From the NCBI RefSeq assembly GCF_000485595.1, contig NW_014577214.1:382664-405775 (forward strand): a DNA stretch of 23,112 nt, written 5' to 3'. Below are positions 9,501-16,113 of this stretch, piece after piece. The translations under genes were made by a program, and so were the position numbers. How positions within the stretch are numbered: the stretch's first letter is position 1; each line of letters begins with the position of its first letter. Under the pieces are notes generated by a model. The model was not told where the DNA came from and searched no databases. It saw nothing but the letters and a program-made list of their open reading frames with translations. Source of the stretch: Priapulus caudatus. Its lineage: Eukaryota > Priapulida > Priapulimorpha > Priapulimorphida > Priapulidae.

Positions 9501-11200
9501 ACTCCCGCCAGAGATATCTCGTGAAATCCTGCAGGAAATGTTCTCTCCGTAAAAATGTAAAGAGTAAGGTATCATCCGAAAATCCCTAACGGCGCTACTT
9601 TCGATCGATCGCTGTAGTCGTGTGTGCGTGACGTCATGCCCGCGCGCATTGTGCTTGGCTTGGCGGGCCTCGAAACGAAGCTCGGAGGCCGGCAGCAGCT
9701 CATCCCGGCATGCAATGCGCCCCATTACTCGTGTATAAACAGACATCTCGTCCTCTTTACAATTTCACGGAGAGACCATTTCCTGCAGGATTTCACAAGA
9801 TATCTCTTGCGGGAGTAGGTAAGAACAAAGGCCAGCGTTATAATTCGAACAAGTGAACATTTATGTACACATAGCTACCAAGATGGAAGCCGTTGGATGT
9901 GTTTTCGTTCTGTGATCGTGTGAAATGAAGCGAGCGTCGAGCGAATTTTGCCATCACGCTTTCCTACCTGCTCTCTTATTCACAGACACTTGAAGCGTTT
10001 CATCTGGAAACACACACCGCCGCCATTGCTGCTGCGCTGCACACTGACACATAAATATATAGCAGGTAAGAAAGCGTGCGCCAGAAATTCGCTTGACGCT
10101 CGCTGCATTTCACATGATTACAACACAAAAACTCAACATTCCGACTCCATCTTTGCTGCTAATTGAAGAACAGTGTTCACTTGTTGTAGAAATATTATGT
10201 CTCAGTTCGAAACAGAGCTGTGTCACGCAAAATCACGAATGAAATCATGAAATTCTCGCGTTCGCTAGCACTGCGTGCGTGATGTTAATGAACTTAAGTA
10301 CATGGCTAAAGGCAGCGCACTGCATTTTGGGAAACAACAGCGCTGCTTTCCGCCTCCCATGTGAGCCCCGTCAAAGCCGCCAGTGGGGCGTTGCTATAGA
10401 TAACTATTAACATATACGAATACGGCCGGAAAGGGTCTTCAGATTCCGAAATTCCTTAACATCACGTTCGCAGTGCTAGCGATCGCGAGAATTTCATGAT
10501 TTCATTCGTGATTTTGCGTGACACAGCTCTGTTTCGAACTGAGACATAATATTTCTACAACAAGTGAACACTGTTCTTCAATTAGCAGCAAAGATGGAGT
10601 CGGAAGGTTGAGTTTTTGTGTTGTAATCATGTGAAATGCAGCGAGCGTCGAGCGAATTTCTGGCGCACGCTTTCTTACCTGCTATATATTTATGTGTCAG
10701 TGTGCAGCGCAGCAGCAATGGTGGCGGCGTGTGTTTACAGATGAAACGCTTCAAGTGCCTGTGCTCTTATTCATGTTGTTTGTGCACAGCACGGGCGTGC
10801 GGTGTACTTGCGTGTTGCAGATGAGCATTTGATTTTGACTGCCATTTACAGGTGATTATAGGCGAAACAAAGTAGAGAAACATTAAGACTTTGGTAGTAA
10901 ATACATTTCGTGTTTATTTACCTTTTTTTTATTGAGACGTTCCAAGCAAGGAGCTAAATATATTTAGCTCCTTGGTTTCAAGTGCCTGTGCCTGTGAGCC
11001 TGCTAGCCAAAACAATGATCCACCGTCACGCTGAAGATCACAAACTGACAAAGTCAAAGATCATCATCATTGAAGCAAACTAATTTTGAATACGTTATAC
11101 ATACCACTCCAATGGGTTTTCTTAGCAGGTAACCAGATGCATAAGCAAGCCAGGCTATAGCAAAAACCAAGAACCGTCTACCAAGTAATTGCCTTAACAT
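515..11200 (-). CDS. SLC37-like: SLC37-family sugar-phosphate/phosphate antiporter, 11 exons
   Basis: Assembled by eye on the minus strand. Exons in order: 11105-11200, 4960-5052, 4524-4604, 4273-4341, 3624-3749, 3351-3483, 3151-3217, 2785-2875, 2457-2551, 1915-2150, 515-741. All introns are GT-AG and the phases join to 1314 nt, 437 aa plus stop. SLC37 proteins are about 430-530 aa ER-membrane MFS transporters that exchange sugar phosphates for phosphate. Visible family features: TM1 ending in LLRKPIGV, whose Arg27 matches the Arg of TM1 important in G6PT; LGWMDSALTLPYA (exon 2); GSVGDTLGARR (exon 3, MFS loop 2-3); KLVRYCMYMWLPLYL (exon 8); EVGGVVGSATIGLVIDR (exon 9); SVTGIVNGFGTLG (exons 10-11). 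The C-terminus is a short polar tail ending QEI. An in-frame ATG at 11275 with a good Kozak context (purine at -3, G at +4) would add 25 residues, so the start is unsettled. The paralogue cannot be settled; RKP and TGIVNG look closer to A1-A3 than to A4. Confidence 0.9.
1060..1468 (+). mobile_element. LTR of an LTR retrotransposon (5' LTR or remnant)
   Basis: A 409-bp block begins TGTAAC and ends GTTACA, the TG...CA inverted-terminus signature of LTRs. It is followed after 3 nt by TGGTGCTCGTGAC (from 1472), which has the form of a tRNA-complementary primer-binding site (TGG start). That gives plus orientation, antisense to the host SLC37 gene, inside its intron 10. No gag or pol frame follows, and the intron ends at 1914, so only a 5' fragment remains. 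The flanks show no clear target duplication, consistent with a truncated copy rather than a clean solo LTR. Confidence 0.55.
2627..2690. repeat. CAAT/CTAT tetranucleotide microsatellite
   Basis: Repeated caat units (caatcaatcaatta, aatcaatcaatc), then ctatctat. It lies in SLC37 intron 8 (2552-2784) and explains most of that intron's length. Confidence 0.8.
5130..5222 (-). pseudogene. Degenerate tandem copy of SLC37 exon 2
   Basis: This 93-bp segment is a close copy of 4976-5067, which covers most of functional exon 2 and its 3' splice site. It lies about 155 bp away in the same orientation. It still has the acceptor context CTAG and reads IKVDLDQELSFTKL, then a TAG stop replaces the Gln codon. 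A 1-nt insertion follows (gggatggg against ggatgg). It lacks the last five codons and the donor site of the real exon. It cannot act as an alternative exon in its present form. It is either a relic of a duplicated, once mutually exclusive exon, or a simple local tandem duplication. Confidence 0.85.
5651..6262. mobile_element. TTAA-flanked MITE (piggyBac-like) inserted in the LINE
   Basis: A 612-bp element with TTAA on both sides (5647-5650 and 6263-6266). Its imperfect terminal inverted repeats are AGGGAAAGTTTACTCTAGG at the left and, reverse-complemented, AGGAACAGTAGCCTCTAGG at the right. Subterminal inverted words are also present (cagaccgagggtgt against gcactcggtctg; ggcgccac against tggcgcca). 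There is no coding capacity. TTAA duplication is the hallmark of piggyBac-type transposition, so it is probably a non-autonomous piggyBac-like element. It entered after the LINE, because the LINE reading frame resumes in phase on its far side. Confidence 0.8.
6507..7349 (+). pseudogene. LINE reverse transcriptase core, catalytic motif lost
   Basis: The longest intact piece of the LINE frame (280 codons). RT motifs in order: NGFRRDRRTGDNIF, then FLDFKKAYDWVDR with the first catalytic Asp, then LKQGCLLSPILFALFINEL, then the LYADVVVLL box. LINEs normally have YADD here. The second Asp codon (6981-6983) is GTG (Val), so the polymerase would be inactive. A thumb-like region follows with EYTYLGVKL. 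The piece is joined to upstream and downstream LINE pieces only across frameshifts, so it is a fossil and not a gene of this organism. Confidence 0.85.
7717..8013 (+). pseudogene. LINE C-terminal segment with Cys/His knuckle
   Basis: An open piece in the same orientation as the RT. It contains LLFQCRAGCLPLN, then CLICGKGEFETLEHFLLECPEY, a C-X2-C...H...C arrangement typical of the C-terminal finger of many LINE ORF2 proteins. A poly-T run at about 8004-8011 and a TAA end the frame. Between 7350 and 7716 the LINE frame is broken by indels, including a run of G at 7684-7693. Confidence 0.75.
8769..8915. mobile_element. 147-bp MITE with perfect 44-bp TIRs
   Basis: The arms 8769-8812 and 8872-8915 are exact reverse complements (start TAGCTCTAGTACTATAGCCC) around a 59-bp loop rich in gcaactg words. 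The element is flanked by the 9-bp direct repeat TGTAATAAC (8760-8768 and 8916-8924). A 9-bp target duplication with long TIRs suggests a Mutator-like (MULE) non-autonomous element. Perfect arms imply recent insertion. A second left end of the same family lies near 9106. Confidence 0.9.
8941..9065 (+). pseudogene. Coding-like repeat fragment, copy 1 (unknown family)
   Basis: The frame DQIARSTLRIAVEKVAILQF then ITETKKLK resembles the segment at 11379-11499 (DRSILRIAV and MTETKKLN) at both DNA and protein level. I do not recognise the family. Neither copy shows splice sites or a full-length frame. They are probably relics of a dispersed gene or transposon, lying on either side of the compound palindrome. 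Confidence 0.45.
9104..9127 (+). repeat. Partial second copy of the 147-bp MITE terminus
   Basis: TAGCTCTAGTACTATAGCCC recurs here, followed by gctgtcattaactgctgcaggcctgc, which diverges from the intact MITE but keeps the gcaggcctgc word. No matching right end is found in the window. It abuts the compound palindrome and may be its left terminus or an older truncated copy. Confidence 0.7.
9345..9974. repeat. Inner foldback unit A
   Basis: Inverted arms start agcaggtaggaaagcgtg and end cgctttcctacctgct, with a 180-bp loop (9570-9751). The arms also pair through ttccatcttggta and ctactcccgccagag against gcgggagtaggt. The inverted flanks gaataagag and ctcttattc extend the stem. The unit is a diverged relative of unit B. 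Confidence 0.75.
10063..10686. repeat. Inner foldback unit B
   Basis: Inverted arms start agcaggtaagaaagcgtgcg and end cgcacgctttcttacctgct. The stem continues inward to about 10288/10456 and outward through ataaatatat. The loop is about 167 bp (10289-10455). It shares with unit A the order agcagg, gaaagcg, cgctcg, catttcac, ccatctt, gttcacttgtt. Confidence 0.75.
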
Positions 11201-11275
11201 TTTTGCTGCACAAGATTTATGCATGCCACATCTTGGAAATTCGGAGCAAATGTTGTTTGCATACAGCAGCGCCAT

Positions 11276-12027
11276 CTCTCGGATACTTTATTAGTTCCTA
11301 TAACCTCATAAGGAGATTAGAGCCATCAGTCTTCAACGTCCTAGGAACTATATCGAAGACGGAAATAGACAAAGTTAATCAGATGGACAGATCAATACTT
11401 CGGATCGCAGTAGCAAAGGCATTAAATTTGCAATTAACTAAAGAGGAAAGGAGAAAATTTCCAATTGGAATGACAGAAACAAAGAAGCTAAACAATATAA
11501 TAATAACTACACAAAAATTTCATTTGTTTATAGAATGAATAGGGGGGCTGGAACACCTTACCAGATATAAAATTGAGAGCTCATTCGACGAGTCCTGCAG
11601 TATCCAGATTGCTGGTAACACCTCCGATTACTGCCCATTCCATCTAGCGCCCTCCAAAACACCGATAAACTGTAAGGACCTCAACTGCCATTTCCAGCCT
11701 GTTCAGAGACCTCACTGTGAATAAGTGTACCTCTCACACTTTTCTGCATTTCCATTGGTATTTTTTTTACATTTTATCATTATATATATATTTTTTATCT
11801 AAATAGTGTTTGTAATGCATGCATTGATAATTACCATACTAAAGCATTGATGTATGAATATATCAAATCAAAATACATAACAGACTTTCACCATTGCTTA
11901 CTTGTCATGACTCGAGCTACAGTGATCATGTATTGCTTAGACGTGTGAAACACTATAACAGCTCGATACACACGCTCAAAAATCACGTCAAAAAAATATC
12001 AAATACTTTTTATGAAAACGTTCAGAC
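11276..12027. other. Intergenic region between SLC37 start and SSR4 3' end
   Basis: It should contain the SLC37 promoter and 5' UTR. It includes the unknown repeat fragment at 11379-11499 and a T-rich/AT tract at 11761-11800. I see no clear core-promoter motif. An open frame through 11203-11538 on the plus strand is explained by the repeat fragment. Confidence 0.5.
11379..11499 (+). pseudogene. Coding-like repeat fragment, copy 2 (unknown family)
   Basis: Reads NQMDRSILRIAVAKALNLQL then MTETKKLN, matching the segment at 8941-9065. The nucleotide stretch tgacagaaacaaagaagctaaa is almost identical in both copies, and the rest is about two-thirds identical by eye. It lies upstream of the SLC37 start codon. 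The function is unknown. Confidence 0.45.
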
Positions 12028-12033
12028 TTTATT
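12028..12033 (-). terminator. Probable poly(A) signal of SSR4
   Basis: TTTATT on the plus strand reads AATAAA on the minus strand, about 110 nt past the SSR4 stop codon. This is the first canonical hexamer downstream. It is inferred by position only. Confidence 0.55.
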
Positions 12034-12144
12034 GCTCATAATTAAAAAAGGTTTATACATCCAATATTATTAAATTGCTACAAAGACCTTTTAAGTGAAT
12101 GGATTAAATGGAACGGCAACCACCAGATGAGTACGACGATAGTC

Positions 12145-15100
12145 TTATGCATGGATCTTCGCCTTTTCACTGTAGGCGATATACCAGACGAGAATGGCTC
12201 CAATTGCTGCCACAAACTCACTCTGCAGCCACGGCCCTCTGTACTGACCCTGCAAACAGCCCACATACACACATATCAGTAGTAGCACACACAGCCAAAA
12301 ACCAGTAATCTTATTGTAACAAGGAAACACTTCGGATAGCATCCCGTGATTTTGGGCAAAACAATAATATATATAATTATATATATATTTCTTTATTTAT
12401 ATTTAATAGTAACATATCCAATATTACATAATATAATTATTGTAATAAATGTTGCACACTACCCTGTTCCTGCAATCCAAACTGCAGTGAGAACATAGCC
12501 ATACACTTAATAAACATTTTCAGGTGCAATCCAGGAGTACAGAACAAACTTCTTCTTTTCTCCCCACCCTTTAGGGCCAGAGCTAGTGCAGGAGAGTAAA
12601 ATGGAGCAGTTGTCCTGTACCGTAGTATTTGGACGCTCGCCCGAAACTGGATGCTCCTAAGTGCGCATGCGCGCAGGCACCTCTTGTTTTGCAAGGGCGC
12701 ACACAGCGTATGCGCAGCATGCGCAGTAGTCATCTGCGCCCCACCAAACGGTCGCAATAAACAAACATGGCGGACTTCCCGGTCACTGATGGAAACATTT
12801 GATTGAAACAATTTGCAATATGTAGTAAATTAGTAAGACTGTGTTATGTGTGTCAGGTTACAAGGCGAAACAAAAAGAAAACAAAAGAGCATAGCTACTA
12901 TTTCCTACGGCCGTGCAAAACAAGATTCAAACAAAAAGAAAACAAGAGCAAAACAAAAAAGCATGCCTACGGAGCGTCCAAATACTACGGTACAGTCCCA
13001 CCAGACCAATGTAGATACTATTAGTATTACATGTATAGTCAATAGATAATGGCAAACTGTGCACTTTTCAATTCGCCGTACACAAAAGGTGCATGGTCCC
13101 TCCTTTCCACCAGGCAAAATGAGATAGTTACACCCCTGCCCATCTGCTTTTGATAAAATTATACAATACCGGGTGATTTAGCTCGATGGTGAAAAGTGGT
13201 TTGACGTTGCCAACGTTTTCTTCGTTGCGTTGAGCTTTCTTAAGCTGTTGGTAGCCTTCAGAATCAAACACCCTGATCGGATAAACGTTCCTTGGTGCCA
13301 GTTTATGTTCACCTACCCAGCTGACCTGTCATATGAAATAGCATTTTGTTAGACCATACTGACAGCTATTAGCAACAGTGTTTTACCATCTCAACCATAT
13401 TATTTACTTAGTTTACCAACTGTAGTTTTATTGAGTACTTATTGGCTACCACGTTTAGCATTACACTGAGGTATTCCTGTGACCGTTAACGCCAAACATC
13501 TATAGTAAATTCTGCAAGCATTTTGTTTATTACTAACTGATCTAACAGTCCGTGTGTATACAAAACTCCATAAATTTTTAACAAAAGGTTATCGGTGTAA
13601 TCTGAGAGTTATTCATAGCATGGTGTTTCAACTTCTCACAACAACATAACATCAACCAGAAAATGGAAAGTAAACTTGAAAATGAAACGAGGTTTTACCT
13701 GATATTTCGTCCCATCTTCACTTTTGGTCACAGGTGTTGTACGACCATTAATCTCGGCATAGAGAGGAAGATTCTGTAACGATTGAAATATTGCGATAAA
13801 ATGTTAACAACATAGATCGACTATAATTCTTTATATTTAGTTTTGGATGTGTGAGGCAGGTGCAAAGATGCATTATACTTCCAAGCCGCTTGTTGGGAGA
13901 AAGATATAGGAAATACGAGACGAATTTTGGTCAAATATAGAAGAAATACAAGAATACTCAGATATAAATTAGATAGCTGTAGGAATGTCTATCATCCAAT
14001 ATAACCTTTGCTACTAGGCCTTAAAGTTAGCTGGTAATAATCAGGAATATAGTTGCTTTTAGAGTTTACAGGTGACAGGTCTAAATGGATTTGGGGCAAA
14101 ATATTAAAATGAAGCCTTATAAGCATTTATAGATGAATAGCTTAAAACATAACAATTTGTCAGTGTTTACAACATTTTAGCTGCACGTTTTTATAACATT
14201 TTCCACTCACCTTAGCACCATTACTGCACTTCAGCGTAAACTCTGTCACTAATGCTGTACTCACTACCACAGCTGCGTCATGTGTGGAGTATACCTGGCT
14301 GTCAACCTGTGGTTTCAGGCATGATTCAGCTGAAGCTACCGAGAGACAAACAACAGGTATCATCACAATTTGAATTAACAATACTTTTTTTTAGACAAGT
14401 AATTTTCCAGAAACAAAAATCAGTATTAGTGAACTCTACCTGCCTTGATTTCAGTTGCTATTGCCACCGGGGTGTATTAGAACAAAAATTAGCAGGACAG
14501 GAGATGATTTGAAGTTAGCATTGCATTGCCATTAGGCCATGAGAATTGAGGTATGAGTTTACCGTCTGAGATATTTTGAAAAGTGAGGAGACTGTTTTTC
14601 ACTTTTCATTTTTCATTATTCATTTAATATTTGTAGTTAACCCATTGTTCATGCGTTGCCCCGTTTTTCGGGATCAGGCTGTAAGTCGATGTACTCAGGA
14701 TACGTCAGCATGCTTTTGCGCCCTAAACCAAAACCAAACCCAAGGTCTCAAAGAGCCAGAGGGGGATCAGGACCCCAATGAAGGATGTAAATAGGCCCTA
14801 TAGCGTTTTTGTATTGGTAATGTATGTTTTAATCGCTCTGAATGGACAACTTGGGTTTTAATGATTTAAAAATGAAAATAATGAAATACTTTTGAAATAA
14901 CGAATATTTTCGGCGGTGGCTCTGACGACATGCGGGCGGTGAACGGTAAACTCATACCTCAATTCTCATGGCCCTAGCTTCTCTTACTCTTAGTTTGATA
15001 CACAGTTTTTGTGCATTCACTAAAATATATTACTTGTTGTCTGCTAGTGCTAGCTACAGGGCAACACTAGCCACATGTGTAAATTCTTACAGTATTAAGT

Positions 15101-15618
15101 AATATACAAATATATACATATAATACATATTAGTTATAACATAGTCATAGGTTTATATACAACTTGCTTCGCACAGTGTCAGTACTCAGTAAGCCTACTC
15201 AGTACCTATTCCCACAAACAGATACATAACATAGCCTAGGTAGCATCGTAGGCAAAACTAAGGTGTTACTCATTTTTGACCTTTAATGATCTAGTAATAT
15301 ACCAGTCTTTACTAGACCAACAAAAAGCCAGAACTCGAAAATCGTCGATACGTGTACATGTGGCTAGGCAGCCATAAACAACACTCAACAGCCACGTCAC
15401 CCACCGGCAAGACAAGCCGTCACTCAGCTTTAGGTATTTCGATACATCATTGCCATCGATGTGAAGCGTAAATTAAGATAAATTATTAGTCATAAACAGT
15501 AGTACCAATAAGTTACATAACAATTAGCATACATAACCGTGTACAAGACATACAATACCGTACCTAAAGATAGAATGAAGAGACCAACTAGCAAAGACGT
15601 GAACATTTCGACGGCCAT
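12145..15618 (-). CDS. SSR4: Translocon-associated protein subunit delta (TRAP-delta), 5 exons
   Basis: Minus-strand exons 15564-15618, 14211-14335, 13699-13773, 13170-13325 and 12145-12249 join with consistent phases (1,0,0,0) to 516 nt, 171 aa; human SSR4 is 173 aa. TRAP-delta is a single-pass ER membrane subunit of the TRAP complex, which sits beside the Sec61 translocon and helps protein translocation and N-glycosylation. Visible features: signal peptide MAVEMFTSLLVGLFILSLASA with an Ala-Ser-Ala cleavage site; mature start ESCLKPQV (family SAEACLEPQ); a Cys pair (ESC and LKC), probably the lumenal disulfide; exon 4 GYQQLKKAQRNEE and VKPLFTIELNH; a C-terminal TM (FVAAIGAILVWYIAYS) and the cytosolic tail EKAKIHA. 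The ATG at 15618 has a strong Kozak context (acaaccATGG) and was preferred to the in-frame ATG at 15672. Exon 2 may instead begin at 14329, dropping two residues. The gene is divergent from MIC19. Confidence 0.95.
12615..12995. mobile_element. MITE with 24-bp TIRs in SSR4 intron 4
   Basis: CTGTACCGTAGTATTTGGAC at 12615 and its exact reverse complement ending at 12995 form 24-bp perfect terminal inverted repeats (12615-12638 and 12972-12995) around 381 bp. The interior is GC-rich and CpG-rich on the left and has A-rich aacaaaaagaaaacaa repeats on the right. Target duplication is unclear (possibly TC). It lies in the intron between SSR4 exons 4 and 5. Confidence 0.8.
12662..12800 (+). promoter_or_regulatory. 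Promoter-like segment carried in the MITE
   Basis: TGCGCATGCGCG at 12662-12673 fits the NRF-1 consensus. A second, weaker tgcgcagcatgcgcag follows near 12711-12726. AAACATGGCGGAC at 12763-12775 fits a YY1-type ATGGCGG start element, opening an 11-codon frame (MADFPVTDGNI). CpG density is high relative to the surrounding AT-rich intron. The activity is inference; only the motifs are seen. Confidence 0.45.
14535..14974. mobile_element. 440-bp MITE, TA-flanked, in SSR4 intron 1
   Basis: The terminal arms GGCCATGAGAATTGAGGTAT (from 14535) and its reverse complement (ending near 14973) match over about 29 bp without mismatch. TA lies on each side (14533-14534 and 14975-14976), suggesting a Tc1/mariner-type element; TTA/CTA would alternatively fit PIF-Harbinger. 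There is no transposase frame. Confidence 0.75.
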
Positions 15619-16113
15619 GGTTGTAGATGCGACAGAGGGCGCGCAACTCAATGAGTTCGTAGACGGGTCCATGCGGCATAGTCAATATAATAAGCCTCTA
15701 TATCAATAAAAAAGACCACCATCCCCATCTGTGCAATCACAAAATGCACAAAACCGACAAATCTACAATATTTGATACAAGTGTTATCATTAATATTAAT
15801 ATTACAAATATTTTTTCTTTTTTAAATTATTCTTTACAGCTTTATTTTGCAAAAATTCGCATAAAACGGGACTTATTTAATCAGATGTTACCCCAGCTCT
15901 ACACTTCTGAAATCTTATTGTTGCCCACCTATGCAGCGAAGAGATGGGGATCATCTACTTACAGGAAGTTGCTTGTCGCCGGTCCAGTGATATGGCAGCA
16001 CCCAGTAATTTCACTCGTTTGTAAGGTTGCACGACTAGGGATATCCATATTCTTAAGACCATTAGTTGGCTGTGCTTATACATATTGAACTGTCACACCT
16101 AGCTTGGTACGGA
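15619..16113. promoter_or_regulatory. Divergent promoter region between SSR4 and MIC19
   Basis: These 495 bp separate the start codons of two head-to-head housekeeping genes and must hold both 5' UTRs and both promoters unless an upstream non-coding exon exists. The ends are GC-richer (gcgcgccctctgtcg near SSR4, gccggtccag near MIC19) and the middle is AT-rich. An ETS-like core AGGAAG is present at 15963-15968. I see no convincing TATA box. An open frame at 15744-16088 looks like chance coding. Confidence 0.6.

Larger units (their letters stand above)
9149..10999. mobile_element. Compound foldback element: palindrome within a palindrome
   Basis: An outer palindrome has a left arm made of 9149-9344 plus 9981-10288, and a right arm of 10456-10763 plus 10764-10999. 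The left arm is interrupted at 9345-9980 by a second palindrome (arms 9335-9569 and 9752-9982). Both palindromes contain a related unit that begins AGCAGGTARGAAAGCGTG and ends CTTTCYTACCTGCT (9345-9974 and 10063-10686), so they belong to one foldback family. The outer termini share GCTCACAGGCAC and its complement. There is no coding capacity. The right arm also carries a small extra hairpin aaggagctaaatatatttagctcctt at 10950-10975. Boundaries are approximate and I see no clear target duplication. Confidence 0.8.

Noticed and set aside
9624-10824. Short frames inside the compound palindrome
   Set aside because: They mirror each other in the two arms and have no protein similarity; explained by the inverted repeats.
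15744-16088. 114-codon plus-strand frame between SSR4 and MIC19
   Set aside because: Composition is biased to AT codons, no recognisable motif, and it occupies the divergent promoter region; likely chance.
16066-16113. In-frame upstream extension of MIC19 before MGGTSSTRR
   Set aside because: No ATG in the extension, and Gly at position 2 is required for the family's N-terminal myristoylation.
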